Source of the DNA: Falciphora oryzae
Taxonomy: Eukaryota; Ascomycota; Sordariomycetes; Magnaporthales; Magnaporthaceae
NCBI GenBank assembly: GCA_000733355.1
Contig: JNVV01000002.1
Coordinates: forward strand, 2,610,751-2,674,750
Length of the DNA: 64,000 nucleotides
Direction of reading: 5' to 3'
Under the pieces are notes generated by a model, which was not told the DNA's origin, did no database searches, and saw only the letters and a list, made by a program, of their open reading frames with translations. Shown here piece after piece: positions 1 through 9,942 of the stretch. Made by a program: the position numbers and the translations under genes. Every line of letters starts with the position of its first letter. Position 1 is the first letter of the stretch.

Positions 1-2171
1 CCTGGCTGGTGGAATGCAGAGCGAGTCGTCGTCAACCAGGGTGGCGACGCCGGCACGACCTCGCAACCTCGTATGAATTAGGCGAGCAAGCGAGAGATGG
101 CCCGGGGATCACGGCAGGACGGCAGGATGGCTGGATGGATTTCTCACTGTGACGCCACATCACCCTACCTTGCGAAGATCCTCTCGGCTGGACTCAATAT
201 CTCTCTGCACAAGGGCCGCCACTGTCTTGGGAAGCACGGAAGACACCCGGCTTTCCCAAGGCACAAACACAGGACGCAAGCACGGCAAGCTGGGATGGGA
301 CGAAAACCGTCGTGTCGTGCGCTCACTGGGCAATGTCGCACGAGGATACCAACCCTCGGGCTAGCCTCCTGTCCATGTAGAGGATTCGTATCGCGCGCCT
401 CCTCACCCCAGTCAGGAAGATCAGATCCATGTCTCTTGTGTCGTTGGGCGGCACCACACCACACACGACTCCACTCCACACGCTGCACACGCTGCACACT
501 GCACACGGTTGGGGCCACGAGCGAACCCAACTGTCGAAACGCTCGACCACCACCTCCAAGCGCTGCATTAGCCATTCTGGTGATGCCATGCGGGCCTCGG
601 CCAGTAGAGTGGCTGTGAAGTAAATTCGGGGAACACTGTCATGCACAGTCAGGCGCCACGAGAAAGAAAGTGAGACATGGCAGAGGGAAAGGAAAGGATA
701 GCGGGAATCGACAGAGAAAGAGTTGGAGAAAGAAAGCACTCGGAGAGGACCCGACTGTTGTCGTCTCGATGTGCAACCTCGGGGAATTAATTATCATCTG
801 CCTGTAGACGAACAAAGCCCAGCCCAGTCCTGGCTCAGAAGGCCGGGACGGCCATCTTGGCGCTTGCCAAGCAGCACACGCCCCTCCTCTCCTGAGAAGC
901 CCAGAGAGGTGTGAGCACAGAAGTTAACTGCCGCGGACAACGTCGCCCTTCCCATCATCATGGATCCCATGTGTGCAGAGCCCAGCCGATGTTTATGCTG
1001 CATTAAGCTTTTATTTGCTTACATGTCCGCCCGTCTTCCTTCAGCCTTCCTTACCGTCGTTCTCTGCTCGGCACCGGAGCCCACGATCCGATGAAAGAAG
1101 CCCTGCCCGTGCAGGGAGGGGGGCAAACTTTCGGCGTGGAATAAAACACTAATGCACGTGGCAAAGCACTGGGTGGCACCCACGTTGGCGCTTGGGCCGC
1201 GATACAGGACCAAGAGAGAAAAGACAGGAAAAGAAGAAAAGTGAGGGGGTTGGGTGTGGTCGGGTGCAACTCGAGAGGAGTCCCGGGCTGCAATGCTTCC
1301 GACTCTCACCTCATCCCGGCGACGGTGACTCGGGGCCTGGGCCCGGCCTATTCCCATGGCCCACTCCCGGCTTTTTCAAGAGAGGTGGTGGGTCAAGCCA
1401 TTCTGTACTGGATTGATAGGAATTATCTTTTGTGATGCTCACGTCGTATTCAAGCACACTCCACGTGCTAACGAGCAAGTAAACGTAAATCAGGGTAGTA
1501 GAGCGTTAAGAACATCCAGGAAAGTGGGGGATGTTCAGAAAAGCTACAGTATCACCCCTGACGGGTTGTTAGTTGACAACTCGCCAGGGTCGAGTGGCCC
1601 TCCAGTCTGAGAGGCAAAGCAGCTTTGCACCGTAAAGGGATACAGGAAATCATAAGGAAAAAAAGATTGCATTAAGTATTACAAGGAAAGAGGAGCAGGA
1701 ATTCGAAACGAAAAATAATAATAAGGAGGATGGAAGGGCATTAGAGGCGAGTATACCTATCGTGTATCACAAACTCCCAGAGTATAGTGACGACCGATGA
1801 GCCGGCGCGGCTATCAGTCACATGAGGCTGTCATCCACCTCCGTCCCAAGCCACAGCGATAAAACGCCACAGTACCCACCCGCCCGACACCTTTGCGGTC
1901 ATTTGAGTCTAAGCCTCTGCGATGATGGGCCTGCCGTGAACGACCTATCTTCTTGTTGCTGAAACGGTGATGGAAATTTCACCTGCTGCTGCCGCGTTCC
2001 TGCCCGGCACCAATGGTGCTTCCGGACGTAGGCGGTAACTGAAGAGATAACGTTTCAGAGTGGTGGCAACGAAAATTTGAGCCGTCCCCCTAATTATCAC
2101 CTCTCCGAACTACTTCAGTCTGCTTCCGAAGACCGCAAAAACCCGGTGCGCTAAAATATCAACTCAGCACC
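1..2171. other. Gene-free 5' flank
   Basis: No reading frame here has convincing protein character; open frames on both strands overlap each other and carry no recognisable motif. A short CA-rich run with repeated CTGCACA-type units lies near 470-510. The last ~20 bases before the helicase start (about 2150-2167) contain GCTAAA followed by ACTCAG, which looks like an intron end, so part of this flank may hold a 5' leader intron or a missed first exon of the helicase gene. Confidence 0.5.
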
Positions 2172-5081
2172 ATGGCGCCCCCTGCTAAGAAGTACGCGTT
2201 CGTGTCGATGGGTGACGATGGGGAGCCTGCCAAAAAGCGCGCAAAGGTCGACCAGGATGGTTCCCGATCCCACGGCTCCAGATCGGAGCGCAAGTCGGAG
2301 CGCGACCGCGCCGAAGGCAGGACTTCTTCGAGCCGCTCGAAGAAGCACGATGACAGGCGCTCCAAATACGAATATGATCGCGCAGACGAAGACAGACACT
2401 CCAAATATGACCGCGCCGACGATGACAGGCGTTCTAAATACGACCGCGCCGACGGCGACAAGGGCCGGTTCTCAGCGGACTACGAGAAGGCGCGACACGA
2501 TGATAGACGGTCCGGGTCCTCCCGCACCGACGAAGGCAAGGCCAGGTCCCTGGCGGGCCACGACAAGGCGCGACACGATGCGCTCCCCGACCTGCGCGAG
2601 AAGTCGCGCCAAGAATACCTCAAGAAGCGCGAGGCCGAAAAGCTTGCCCTGCTCCGCAAGCAGGTCGCCGAGGAGACGGCCGAGTTGAACAGCGGCGTGC
2701 GGCTGACGGAGAGGGAAAAGGCTGATTTTGCCAGAAACAGGGAGGTCCTGAGGCTCGCTGAGGAGCGGCTGCGCATCGACGACCACCGCGATGGCTACCA
2801 CATGCCCGAGGACTACGTGACGGAGAAAGGCAAGATCGACAGGAAGAAGAAGGAGGACGCGCTCTACAAGAGGTACGTGGAGAAGGACGAGCACGGCCAG
2901 GAGAAGTATGTCACCGAGTACGACGAGTGGGATCGGGAACAGGCCGCCAAGGCCAAGGCGCAAATCCAGCGAGCGGAGAGAGACGAGGATGGGTACGACT
3001 ATGTCATGGACGAAGACCAGTACGTCCAGTGGACCATGGACTCACGCATGGCCGGCGAGGGGGTGCTCACTGGCGAGCAGCGCTTTTTGCAGGCGCAGAT
3101 CGACGCAGCAGAGAAAAAGCAGCTCTCGATGCAGGAGACCCGAAAGAGTCTGCCGATATACGCCTACCGGGACGAGTTCCTCGCCGCGCTGGAGCAGTAC
3201 CAGATCCTGGTCATCGTTGGAGAAACTGGCAGCGGCAAGACGACGCAGCTGCCGCAGTACCTCCACGAGGCTGGATACACCAAAGACGGCATGAAGGTCG
3301 GCTGCACACAACCGCGACGTGTGGCGGCCATGAGCGTGGCGGCCCGTGTGGCGGACGAGATGGGAGTCAAGGTGGGGAACGAGGTCGGATACTCGATCCG
3401 GTTCGAGGACAAGACCAACGAGAAGACCATCCTGAAGTACATGACCGACGGTATGCTTCTGCGCGAGTTCATGACGGAACCGGACCTGGCGGGCTACTCG
3501 GCCCTGATGATCGACGAGGCCCACGAGCGGACAGTACATACAGACATCCTCCTCGCCCTCGTCAAGGATCTTGCACGAGAGCGCAAGGATCTGAAGCTGT
3601 TGATATCGTCGGCCACGATGAATGCAGAAAAGTTTGCTTCGTATTTCGACGACGCGCCCATCTTCAACATCCCCGGCAGACGGTATCCCGTCGACATCTA
3701 CTATACACCACAACCGGAAGCCAACTATCTTGCGGCTGCCATCACCACCGTGTTCCAGATCCACACCACGCAGCCCAAGGGCGATATCCTGATCTTCCTC
3801 ACGGGCCAGGACGAGATCGAGGCCGCAGAACAGCAAATAACCGACACGGCTCGCAAACTAGGGAGCCGCATCAAAGAGCTCGTCATTTGCCCAATATACG
3901 CCAACCTTCCCTCTGAGCTGCAGTCGAAAATCTTCGAGCCGACGCCCGAAAACGCGCGCAAGGTGGTTCTGGCGACCAACATCGCTGAGACGAGTCTGAC
4001 TATTGATGGTATCGTTTACGTTATCGACCCAGGCTACGTCAAGGAGAATGTGCACAACCCTGCCACGGGCATGTCCAGCCTGGTCGTTGTGCCGTGCTCG
4101 CGAGCGTCAGCCAACCAGCGGAGCGGTCGTGCAGGTCGTGTTGGGCCTGGAAAGTGTTTCAGACTCTATACCAAGTACTCGTACATGAACGAGATGGACG
4201 AGTCGCCCACGCCCGAGATCCAACGGACGAATCTCAACGGAGTGGTGCTACAGCTCAAGTCTTTGGGCGTCGACGACTTGCTTTCGTTCGAGTTCATGGA
4301 TCCGCCGGCGACCGATGCGCTCATCGGCTCTCTCAACCACCTGTTCGCCCTGCAGGCCTTCAACCACAAGGGCGAGCTCACCAAGGTGGGTCGGCAGATG
4401 GCCGAGTTTCCGATGGAGCCCATGTTTGCCAGGGCTGTCCTAGCCGCGGACAAGGAGGGATGCGTGGACGAGGTTCTGTCGATCGTGGCGATGCTCGGCG
4501 AAGCGTCGGCCCTGTTCTTCCGGCCCAAGGACAAAAAGGTGCACGCGGACGCGGCGCGCGGCCGGTTCACGGTCGAGAAGGGCGGCGACCAGCTGACGCT
4601 GCTCAACATCTGGAACCAGTGGGTGGACAGCGACTTCTCGCCCATCTGGTCCAAGGAGAACTTTCTGCAGCAGCGGTCGCTCACGCGGGCGCGGGACGTG
4701 CGGGAGCAGCTGGCCAAGCTGTGCGAGAGGGTCGAGGTGACGCTCTCGACGTGCGGGGCGTCCAACATGCCGCCGATCCAGCGGGCCATCACGGCGGGCT
4801 TCTTCCCCAACGCGGCGCGCATGAACCGCAACGGCGACGGCTACCGCATGGTCAAGAGCAGCGCGACCGTCTACATGCACCCCAGCTCGGTGCTGATGGC
4901 GGTCGACCCGCCGCCCAAGATGGTCATCTACACGGAGCTCGTCGCCACCACAAAGGAGTACATGCGCTCGTGCATGCCCATCGAGGCGAAGTGGCTGGGC
5001 GAGCTGGCACCGCATTTCTTCAAAAAGGAGGATCTGGACGCCCTGGTGGACAAGAAGCTCCCCAAGGACAGGAGACGTTGA
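2172..5081 (+). CDS. Pre-mRNA-splicing DEAH-box ATP-dependent RNA helicase, Prp2/Cdc28/DHX16 type
   Basis: Single exon of 969 residues. The protein is expected to remodel the spliceosome before the first splicing step, using ATP in the nucleus. Residues 1-130 are charged and rich in Arg, Asp and Ser, with repeated blocks around DRRSKYDRAD. The helicase core is complete: Walker A GETGSGKT at 350-357, DEAH at 448-451, SAT at 480-482 and the motif VI region QRSGRAGRVGPG at 649-660, followed by the HA2/OB region. The segment before the core (RKSLPIYAYRDEF) matches the Prp2/DHX16 branch better than Prp22, Prp16 or Prp43. The start has a strong context (CACCATGG). The N-terminal PWI-like domain of S. 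pombe Cdc28 and human DHX16 is not seen, so an upstream exon may be missing. It is convergent with the gene at 5509-6378. Confidence 0.93.
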   Translation: MAPPAKKYAFVSMGDDGEPAKKRAKVDQDGSRSHGSRSERKSERDRAEGRTSSSRSKKHDDRRSKYEYDRADEDRHSKYDRADDDRRSKYDRADGDKGRFSADYEKARHDDRRSGSSRTDEGKARSLAGHDKARHDALPDLREKSRQEYLKKREAEKLALLRKQVAEETAELNSGVRLTEREKADFARNREVLRLAEERLRIDDHRDGYHMPEDYVTEKGKIDRKKKEDALYKRYVEKDEHGQEKYVTEYDEWDREQAAKAKAQIQRAERDEDGYDYVMDEDQYVQWTMDSRMAGEGVLTGEQRFLQAQIDAAEKKQLSMQETRKSLPIYAYRDEFLAALEQYQILVIVGETGSGKTTQLPQYLHEAGYTKDGMKVGCTQPRRVAAMSVAARVADEMGVKVGNEVGYSIRFEDKTNEKTILKYMTDGMLLREFMTEPDLAGYSALMIDEAHERTVHTDILLALVKDLARERKDLKLLISSATMNAEKFASYFDDAPIFNIPGRRYPVDIYYTPQPEANYLAAAITTVFQIHTTQPKGDILIFLTGQDEIEAAEQQITDTARKLGSRIKELVICPIYANLPSELQSKIFEPTPENARKVVLATNIAETSLTIDGIVYVIDPGYVKENVHNPATGMSSLVVVPCSRASANQRSGRAGRVGPGKCFRLYTKYSYMNEMDESPTPEIQRTNLNGVVLQLKSLGVDDLLSFEFMDPPATDALIGSLNHLFALQAFNHKGELTKVGRQMAEFPMEPMFARAVLAADKEGCVDEVLSIVAMLGEASALFFRPKDKKVHADAARGRFTVEKGGDQLTLLNIWNQWVDSDFSPIWSKENFLQQRSLTRARDVREQLAKLCERVEVTLSTCGASNMPPIQRAITAGFFPNAARMNRNGDGYRMVKSSATVYMHPSSVLMAVDPPPKMVIYTELVATTKEYMRSCMPIEAKWLGELAPHFFKKEDLDALVDKKLPKDRRR

Positions 5082-5508
5082 GCCTTGTTGTATTAGGCTC
5101 CTTCGTGAATCTGTGTCTCCCTCGGTTGCGATCTTGTCATAGTGTATGTATGTATTTTACGTTTAGGTGTGAGGTCCTACATCTTCATGGTGGGAAACGA
5201 ATGGAATAACGACGTCTGGGTGTTCGGAATCGAATCATACACCGTGCTATGAGCGTCTCTGGTATCAGGACTCGAATCGCCCAAGCAGAGAGGACGACAA
5301 ATGGGTAATGTAGACAACCTCTTTGCAACACTGGCTTTGACAGGTAGATAATTGGTATTTTCGTTACGCAAGGATATCATGTTGTTCGAGGGGGGAGCGT
5401 TGTCCAACCCCCCTCCGGCTACAGACATCCACGTCTGGTATCTTTATTCATTACATAGATAGAGAAGGAAATATAAAGAAAACATTCCGCGCTGTTGCGG
5501 TCTTTTGG
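5082..5508. other. Convergent intergenic spacer
   Basis: This 427-base spacer lies between two converging stop codons and presumably holds both 3' UTRs. It is clearly poorer in GC than the flanking exons. I see no RNA gene or repeat in it. Confidence 0.5.
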
Positions 5509-6378
5509 TCACAACCTCAATCTTGTTTTGACGCGCTGCTGCCCTCTCATATGGAGTGGCGCCTTGTCGGTTTCGTTCTGATCTTGGCCTCCCGGCGCAG
5601 TTTCCCTCTCGTCCCTGATCCGGCTGGCAAACTGGTCTGGCGGGCAGCAGTACACCCAGAGGCCGTCGTAGGAGCTCATCCAGCCGGCCTCGTACGGCAG
5701 GGCCGGACCTCGCTGTTGCCGCAGGGGAGAATCCTCCTGGTCGGCGGCGGCGGTGGCCTTCTGGGAACAGTCGCGGTCCGGACCTTGCTGCTTGTAGACC
5801 AGGGGCAGCTGATCCGAGCCGTACAGGTAGCGGGACAGGCCGCGGACCAGGTCGCCCTTGGTGACGCCGCGGTCGTTGCGCAGCACGATGCTGGGCGCGG
5901 CGGTCCTGGGGAGGAGCCGGCACGGGCAGCCGACGCCGCCGTCGTCCTCTCCACTGTTGCTGCCACCGTCGCCGTTGTCGTCGTCGCGGGCACCACCGTC
6001 GCCGCCGTCGTCCAGGATCCTGATCTCGAACCGGCGCACGGGCGGGTCGGCCAGCTGGGTGGCGATGCCGGCGTCGGCGGCGACGCAGTCGTGCAGCCAC
6101 GCGAAGACGGCGCGCCAGTGCGCCTGGAACGCGGCCGGGTCCCGGGGGCTGAAGACGGGGCTCGCGGGGAAGGCGCCGCGCACGGCGAGGTTCACGACCG
6201 AGGCGACGTCGGCCCACTGCTGGTGGCGGTCGACGGCGGGCTCGTCGGGGGTTGTTGTTGTTATTGGTATTGTCGCATGATCATCGCTGTGGCCGCCTTC
6301 GACAGCAAGGGGTGGTTGAGGCCAGCGCTTAGCCTCGTGCTCGGTGCGCTCCACACGTGCCACGGTACTTGTGGCCAT
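5509..6378 (-). CDS. Uncharacterised protein with acidic Gly/Asp-rich insert
   Basis: Single exon of 289 residues if it starts at the ATG at 6378, which has G at -3 and +4; the frame stays open upstream to 6495 but that part looks like leader. I do not recognise the family. The middle part (RRFEIRILDDGG) runs into a low-complexity Asp/Gly/Asn-rich stretch of about 27 residues, then a region with PSIVLRNDRGVTKGDLVRGL and SRYLYG that looks like folded sequence. There is no signal peptide or membrane segment. The C-terminus is polar and Gln/Arg-rich. The codon bias and the ordered segments on both sides of the insert argue for a real gene. Function unknown. Confidence 0.6.
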   Translation of the reverse strand: MATSTVARVERTEHEAKRWPQPPLAVEGGHSDDHATIPITTTTPDEPAVDRHQQWADVASVVNLAVRGAFPASPVFSPRDPAAFQAHWRAVFAWLHDCVAADAGIATQLADPPVRRFEIRILDDGGDGGARDDDNGDGGSNSGEDDGGVGCPCRLLPRTAAPSIVLRNDRGVTKGDLVRGLSRYLYGSDQLPLVYKQQGPDRDCSQKATAAADQEDSPLRQQRGPALPYEAGWMSSYDGLWVYCCPPDQFASRIRDERETAPGGQDQNETDKAPLHMRGQQRVKTRLRL

Positions 6379-7705
6379 GTCGATTCCCGCCGGAGGGCTG
6401 GATATTAGGCAGAGTGAGAGTTGTGTGTGTGAAGGCCGGCCGAACCGGTTCGGCTTATGATGTGACGACGACTGGCTGCTACTGCTACACTCCACTTGGC
6501 CCAGACGACATGAGCAAGCGAGAAGAAGAGAGGAGTGCGCGAGGAAACACGGCCATCGTCGCGGGGGAACGCCGGGATGGAAATATTGGTCTGTGGCGGC
6601 TCAGCCGTGAGTGGACATGGACTGGGCGGACTCGTAAAGCCAAACCAACAACATTGCCCAGCTTAACCCTTTCTGGTCAGCTTCCTTTTTTTTTTCTTCT
6701 CCATTTTTGTTGATCAATCCCTCTTTTCTGCTTGCTTCCTTCTTTTCCACCCATTGCCCTTTTGATCTTACTAATACCCAGCTCGGGTGGCCGTTCGCAC
6801 ATGCGACGTTTACTCGATGCAACGATGATGATGGCGGAACGAAGGAGCTGAAAGATCGGAGAGCTTGGCCGGGGAAGAAGAGGGTGGGCGGCCAGTAAGG
6901 GATGGAGTGATGGGGCGGCTGAAGGATTCTCAGCTCCGCCGGCGCCCGCCAACAGCAGCATCAGCAGCGAACGCAGCGGGACAGGCAGCGTGCTGGTGTG
7001 GGCCCCCGCACTCTGAGTGCTCCAGCCAGCACACCAGACCCCTGCACCCAATTTGATCCCTTCATGTTTCTTCCACTTCCATCACATATGTTTGTTGCTT
7101 TTCCAGCGTCCGGCGCGATCCTTCGCCTCCATTCAAGGCCACGGGCTGTTGTTCCTGAAGGAGTTGATGGGGGTTTCGGAGCGACGACTTGCCGGGTGTG
7201 TCCAATGGCTGGGGTCTTTTTTGCGCAAAAGCAAGCCCGCATCAACCACCTCAGCAATCAAATCAATCATTCATCATCGATTTTGTCATGCGAATTACCA
7301 TGCATCCAGTCCTTCCTTCGGACCCGGTGGCCCGGGTCGCGCGGTGAGAGAGGGAAGGGCCCCATGACCGAGAAGAAGCCGACTGCCACCATGTGAGGAT
7401 GCGGCACACAACGCCGAAAGGTCACATCCAGACGCATCGGCCTGTCCGGGCTTCCGGCCACTCGAGCCGCACCTCATCAGTGTGCTGTTTACATGGGGTG
7501 TAGGTGCAGGTGCATGTGCAGTGCAGAGACGGCCCAGCTGGGCGCTGTGCTAGGTTCCCGGAAAATATTCAATAGTGGCTTTGCCAAACAAATACGTGAC
7601 AAGTCCAATTGCGATCCCAGACCGACCGCCTCCTCGGGTCCTTCCCATTGCTCTACTCGGCAGGTCCAGGCTGAGGGGGATGAAAGCATTGTGCACGCAT
7701 CCATT

Positions 7706-7736
<31 letters not shown>

Positions 7737-9942
7737 CCCTCCCCGGTGGATGTTACGACGCCGTCGTCGCACGCTGACGAGAAGAGCCCACAGGATTGGT
7801 GACCTATCAATATTCGCAAGACAATGCTTGATCCAACAGCCATTTTTGTCTCGCCACTGGCCGGCTCGGATTTGTTTACTGCCGGTTTGCATGGGGGATA
7901 CATCTCCACTCGCGTCTATTGTTCCTTTGAAGGATTGCTTGCGACCACGGGACAGCATCCACGCCTGCTCTCTCACGCCGACCCGGCCAAGGAAGGAAAA
8001 ATCCGAGACGACCCAGAAGATGACGATGGGCGGGAAAGGTCAGCTGCCGCAGGTAAAAAAAGGGAGAAAAGAAATAATTATGGAATGTTGCAAGTATCTG
8101 CGCATTGCCTAAACGGGCACGCCTGCGCAGAGTCGGCCCCAGCCAAGGGCTTTGGGGGTAGTCGGAGTTACATTGCATTCTGCCTCGACAGCCCCTTCGG
8201 CTGGACATCTGCAGCTCTCCCGCCCGGGGTTCAGATAAATGTCGAAGGATCGGACGGCAACAATGACGACGATCCTTGGCTGCCGGATGGACGGGTAGCA
8301 TGAGCCTCGAGAAGCGCAGGCCTCATCCGAGACTGCTCCAGGCGATGTTCCTTGGCCACTTGTCGTCGGAAGCGAGCGAAAACTTGATCGGCTAAAATCC
8401 AAAATCTCCGTCCAAGCCGCCTAAGCAGCGCTAACAGCTACAATTACCGTTATGGGCAGGTCGCTACCCTGCCCTTCTCTGTTCTGTGCGCATACAGTGG
8501 GGGGACACAGGCGTATAAGCCGCCTCATCTACACATTTGAGCGCACCCGCTCCTCGTTTATTTCCATATCGAGCAAGGCCTGAGTCCAAAGTTGTCCAAC
8601 ACGACGCCGCCTGTGCTACTCAGGTCCCCTCCCCGATTTGACAGCCTGGGGAACGAGAACACAAATTGCGAAGGGCAGGTGGCGCATCAGTGCCCCTACA
8701 AGCTGGGCGCCATCTGAGAGGTGCCAGCCGAGGCGCCAGTCCATAAGTGATAGGAACGGGGACCGAAAGCGCGAATCAAGATTGGAAGCACTGCCTGCCC
8801 GCTGTCAATTTTTTTTTTCTTCTTCTCCTTTCTCGGGCATGCCCAGCATGCCCAGCAACCTTTCGGCATATGTTTCTTTGGCCTCTGCCTAGCTTCACCG
8901 ACGACGCCAGCGATGCCTTTTCTGGTTAGGCCACTGATAACAATATCAGGGAGCTCGGCGATGTCTGCCAGCAAGCGCTGCATCTTGACCGGAACAGACG
9001 GTGTAAACCCGAAGGCGGCCACGCCTGGACCCTTGGCGATCGATCGATCCTCATATCGGTCCCTGTTCGAGGACACGGACGCGGGCGCCAATCTCAAGGC
9101 TCCTTTTCCAAGACTTCGATTGCCATCCTCACCGACCTCAATCAGTGCGGAAACTCCATGACCATCCAAACGTCGGCGTGAGGCCTTGCGTGCCCCACCA
9201 GCTGCTGGCTGAAAATGGACGACAAGGAGATCTTTTTTCAGCTGTCCCCAGTCGGCCATAGACAGCGTTGCCTCGACTGACCTATTCTGTTTTTGGGCCA
9301 CGGGCGTGACTACCTAGTCCTCGTTCGTATTCCATATCTGTAGTCGACTGACAAGTGTTCTATCCAGGGCTGGATGGATGGGCAGCGAGAATACAAAAAG
9401 CAATAAATAACAATACCATTATTATCGACGAGGTTGCCTCCGGGACTCATGTCCCTCGGCCCGAGCGGGACAGCCCTGCGCTAATATTGGGCATCAGTCT
9501 AACCTCGAAGCTAGCTAGTTTTTCGCGAGACCCCCCACTCTCTACGATGAAGCGCGGCTATCCCCTTTTTTTTTTTTTTTTTTTTTTTGGCGAAGCGCCG
9601 ATCATGCCTAACCTAGGTCGAGGCGGATGGCCCACCCGTCACCCACCCCCGGCGCCATTGCAGTCCAGTATGGTCTTTCGGTTGTGCTATGATAACGACG
9701 GGGGAAGAGGTGCGAAGGTCAGTCGGGCCATGGGCTACGCTGGAGTGCATGCGCGAACCAGCCCATGACGACCAGGGACGACATCCAGCTTTCTTCATAA
9801 AGACGGTCGATTCCAAGCTGCTCGTGATGTTTCTTGTCTGGATCTACCAAGGCAGACTGTCCTCCTGAGCCTGAGGCCTGCTCACACACTCTTTTTCCTT
9901 GCCCTGTCTTTCGTTCGTCCTTGGCGTGAATGTCACGTCACG
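6379..9942. other. 3.5-kb gene-poor region with long T tracts
   Basis: There is no gene I can support strongly. It contains a run of 28 T at 7709-7736 and a run of 23 T at 9566-9588. The first is immediately followed by CCCTCCCC; the second is preceded by TATCCCC. Open frames exist on both strands (for example 7824-8303 plus), but they overlap antisense frames of similar quality and show no motif. A weak candidate on the minus strand is listed separately at 8696-9259. Confidence 0.5.
8696..9259 (-). CDS. Possible hypothetical protein (weak)
   Basis: An ATG-initiated frame of 187 residues. Residues 1-120 look moderately protein-like, with alternating hydrophobic stretches such as LLADIAELPDIVISGL, but the C-terminal third is low complexity: CWACWACP encoded by a direct repeat of ATGCCCAGC, then a lysine run encoded by a pyrimidine tract. 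The opposite strand is also open across part of it (8913-9161). No family recognised. It may be a decayed gene or chance. Confidence 0.2.
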   Translation of the reverse strand: MADWGQLKKDLLVVHFQPAAGGARKASRRRLDGHGVSALIEVGEDGNRSLGKGALRLAPASVSSNRDRYEDRSIAKGPGVAAFGFTPSVPVKMQRLLADIAELPDIVISGLTRKGIAGVVGEARQRPKKHMPKGCWACWACPRKEKKKKKIDSGQAVLPILIRAFGPRSYHLWTGASAGTSQMAPSL

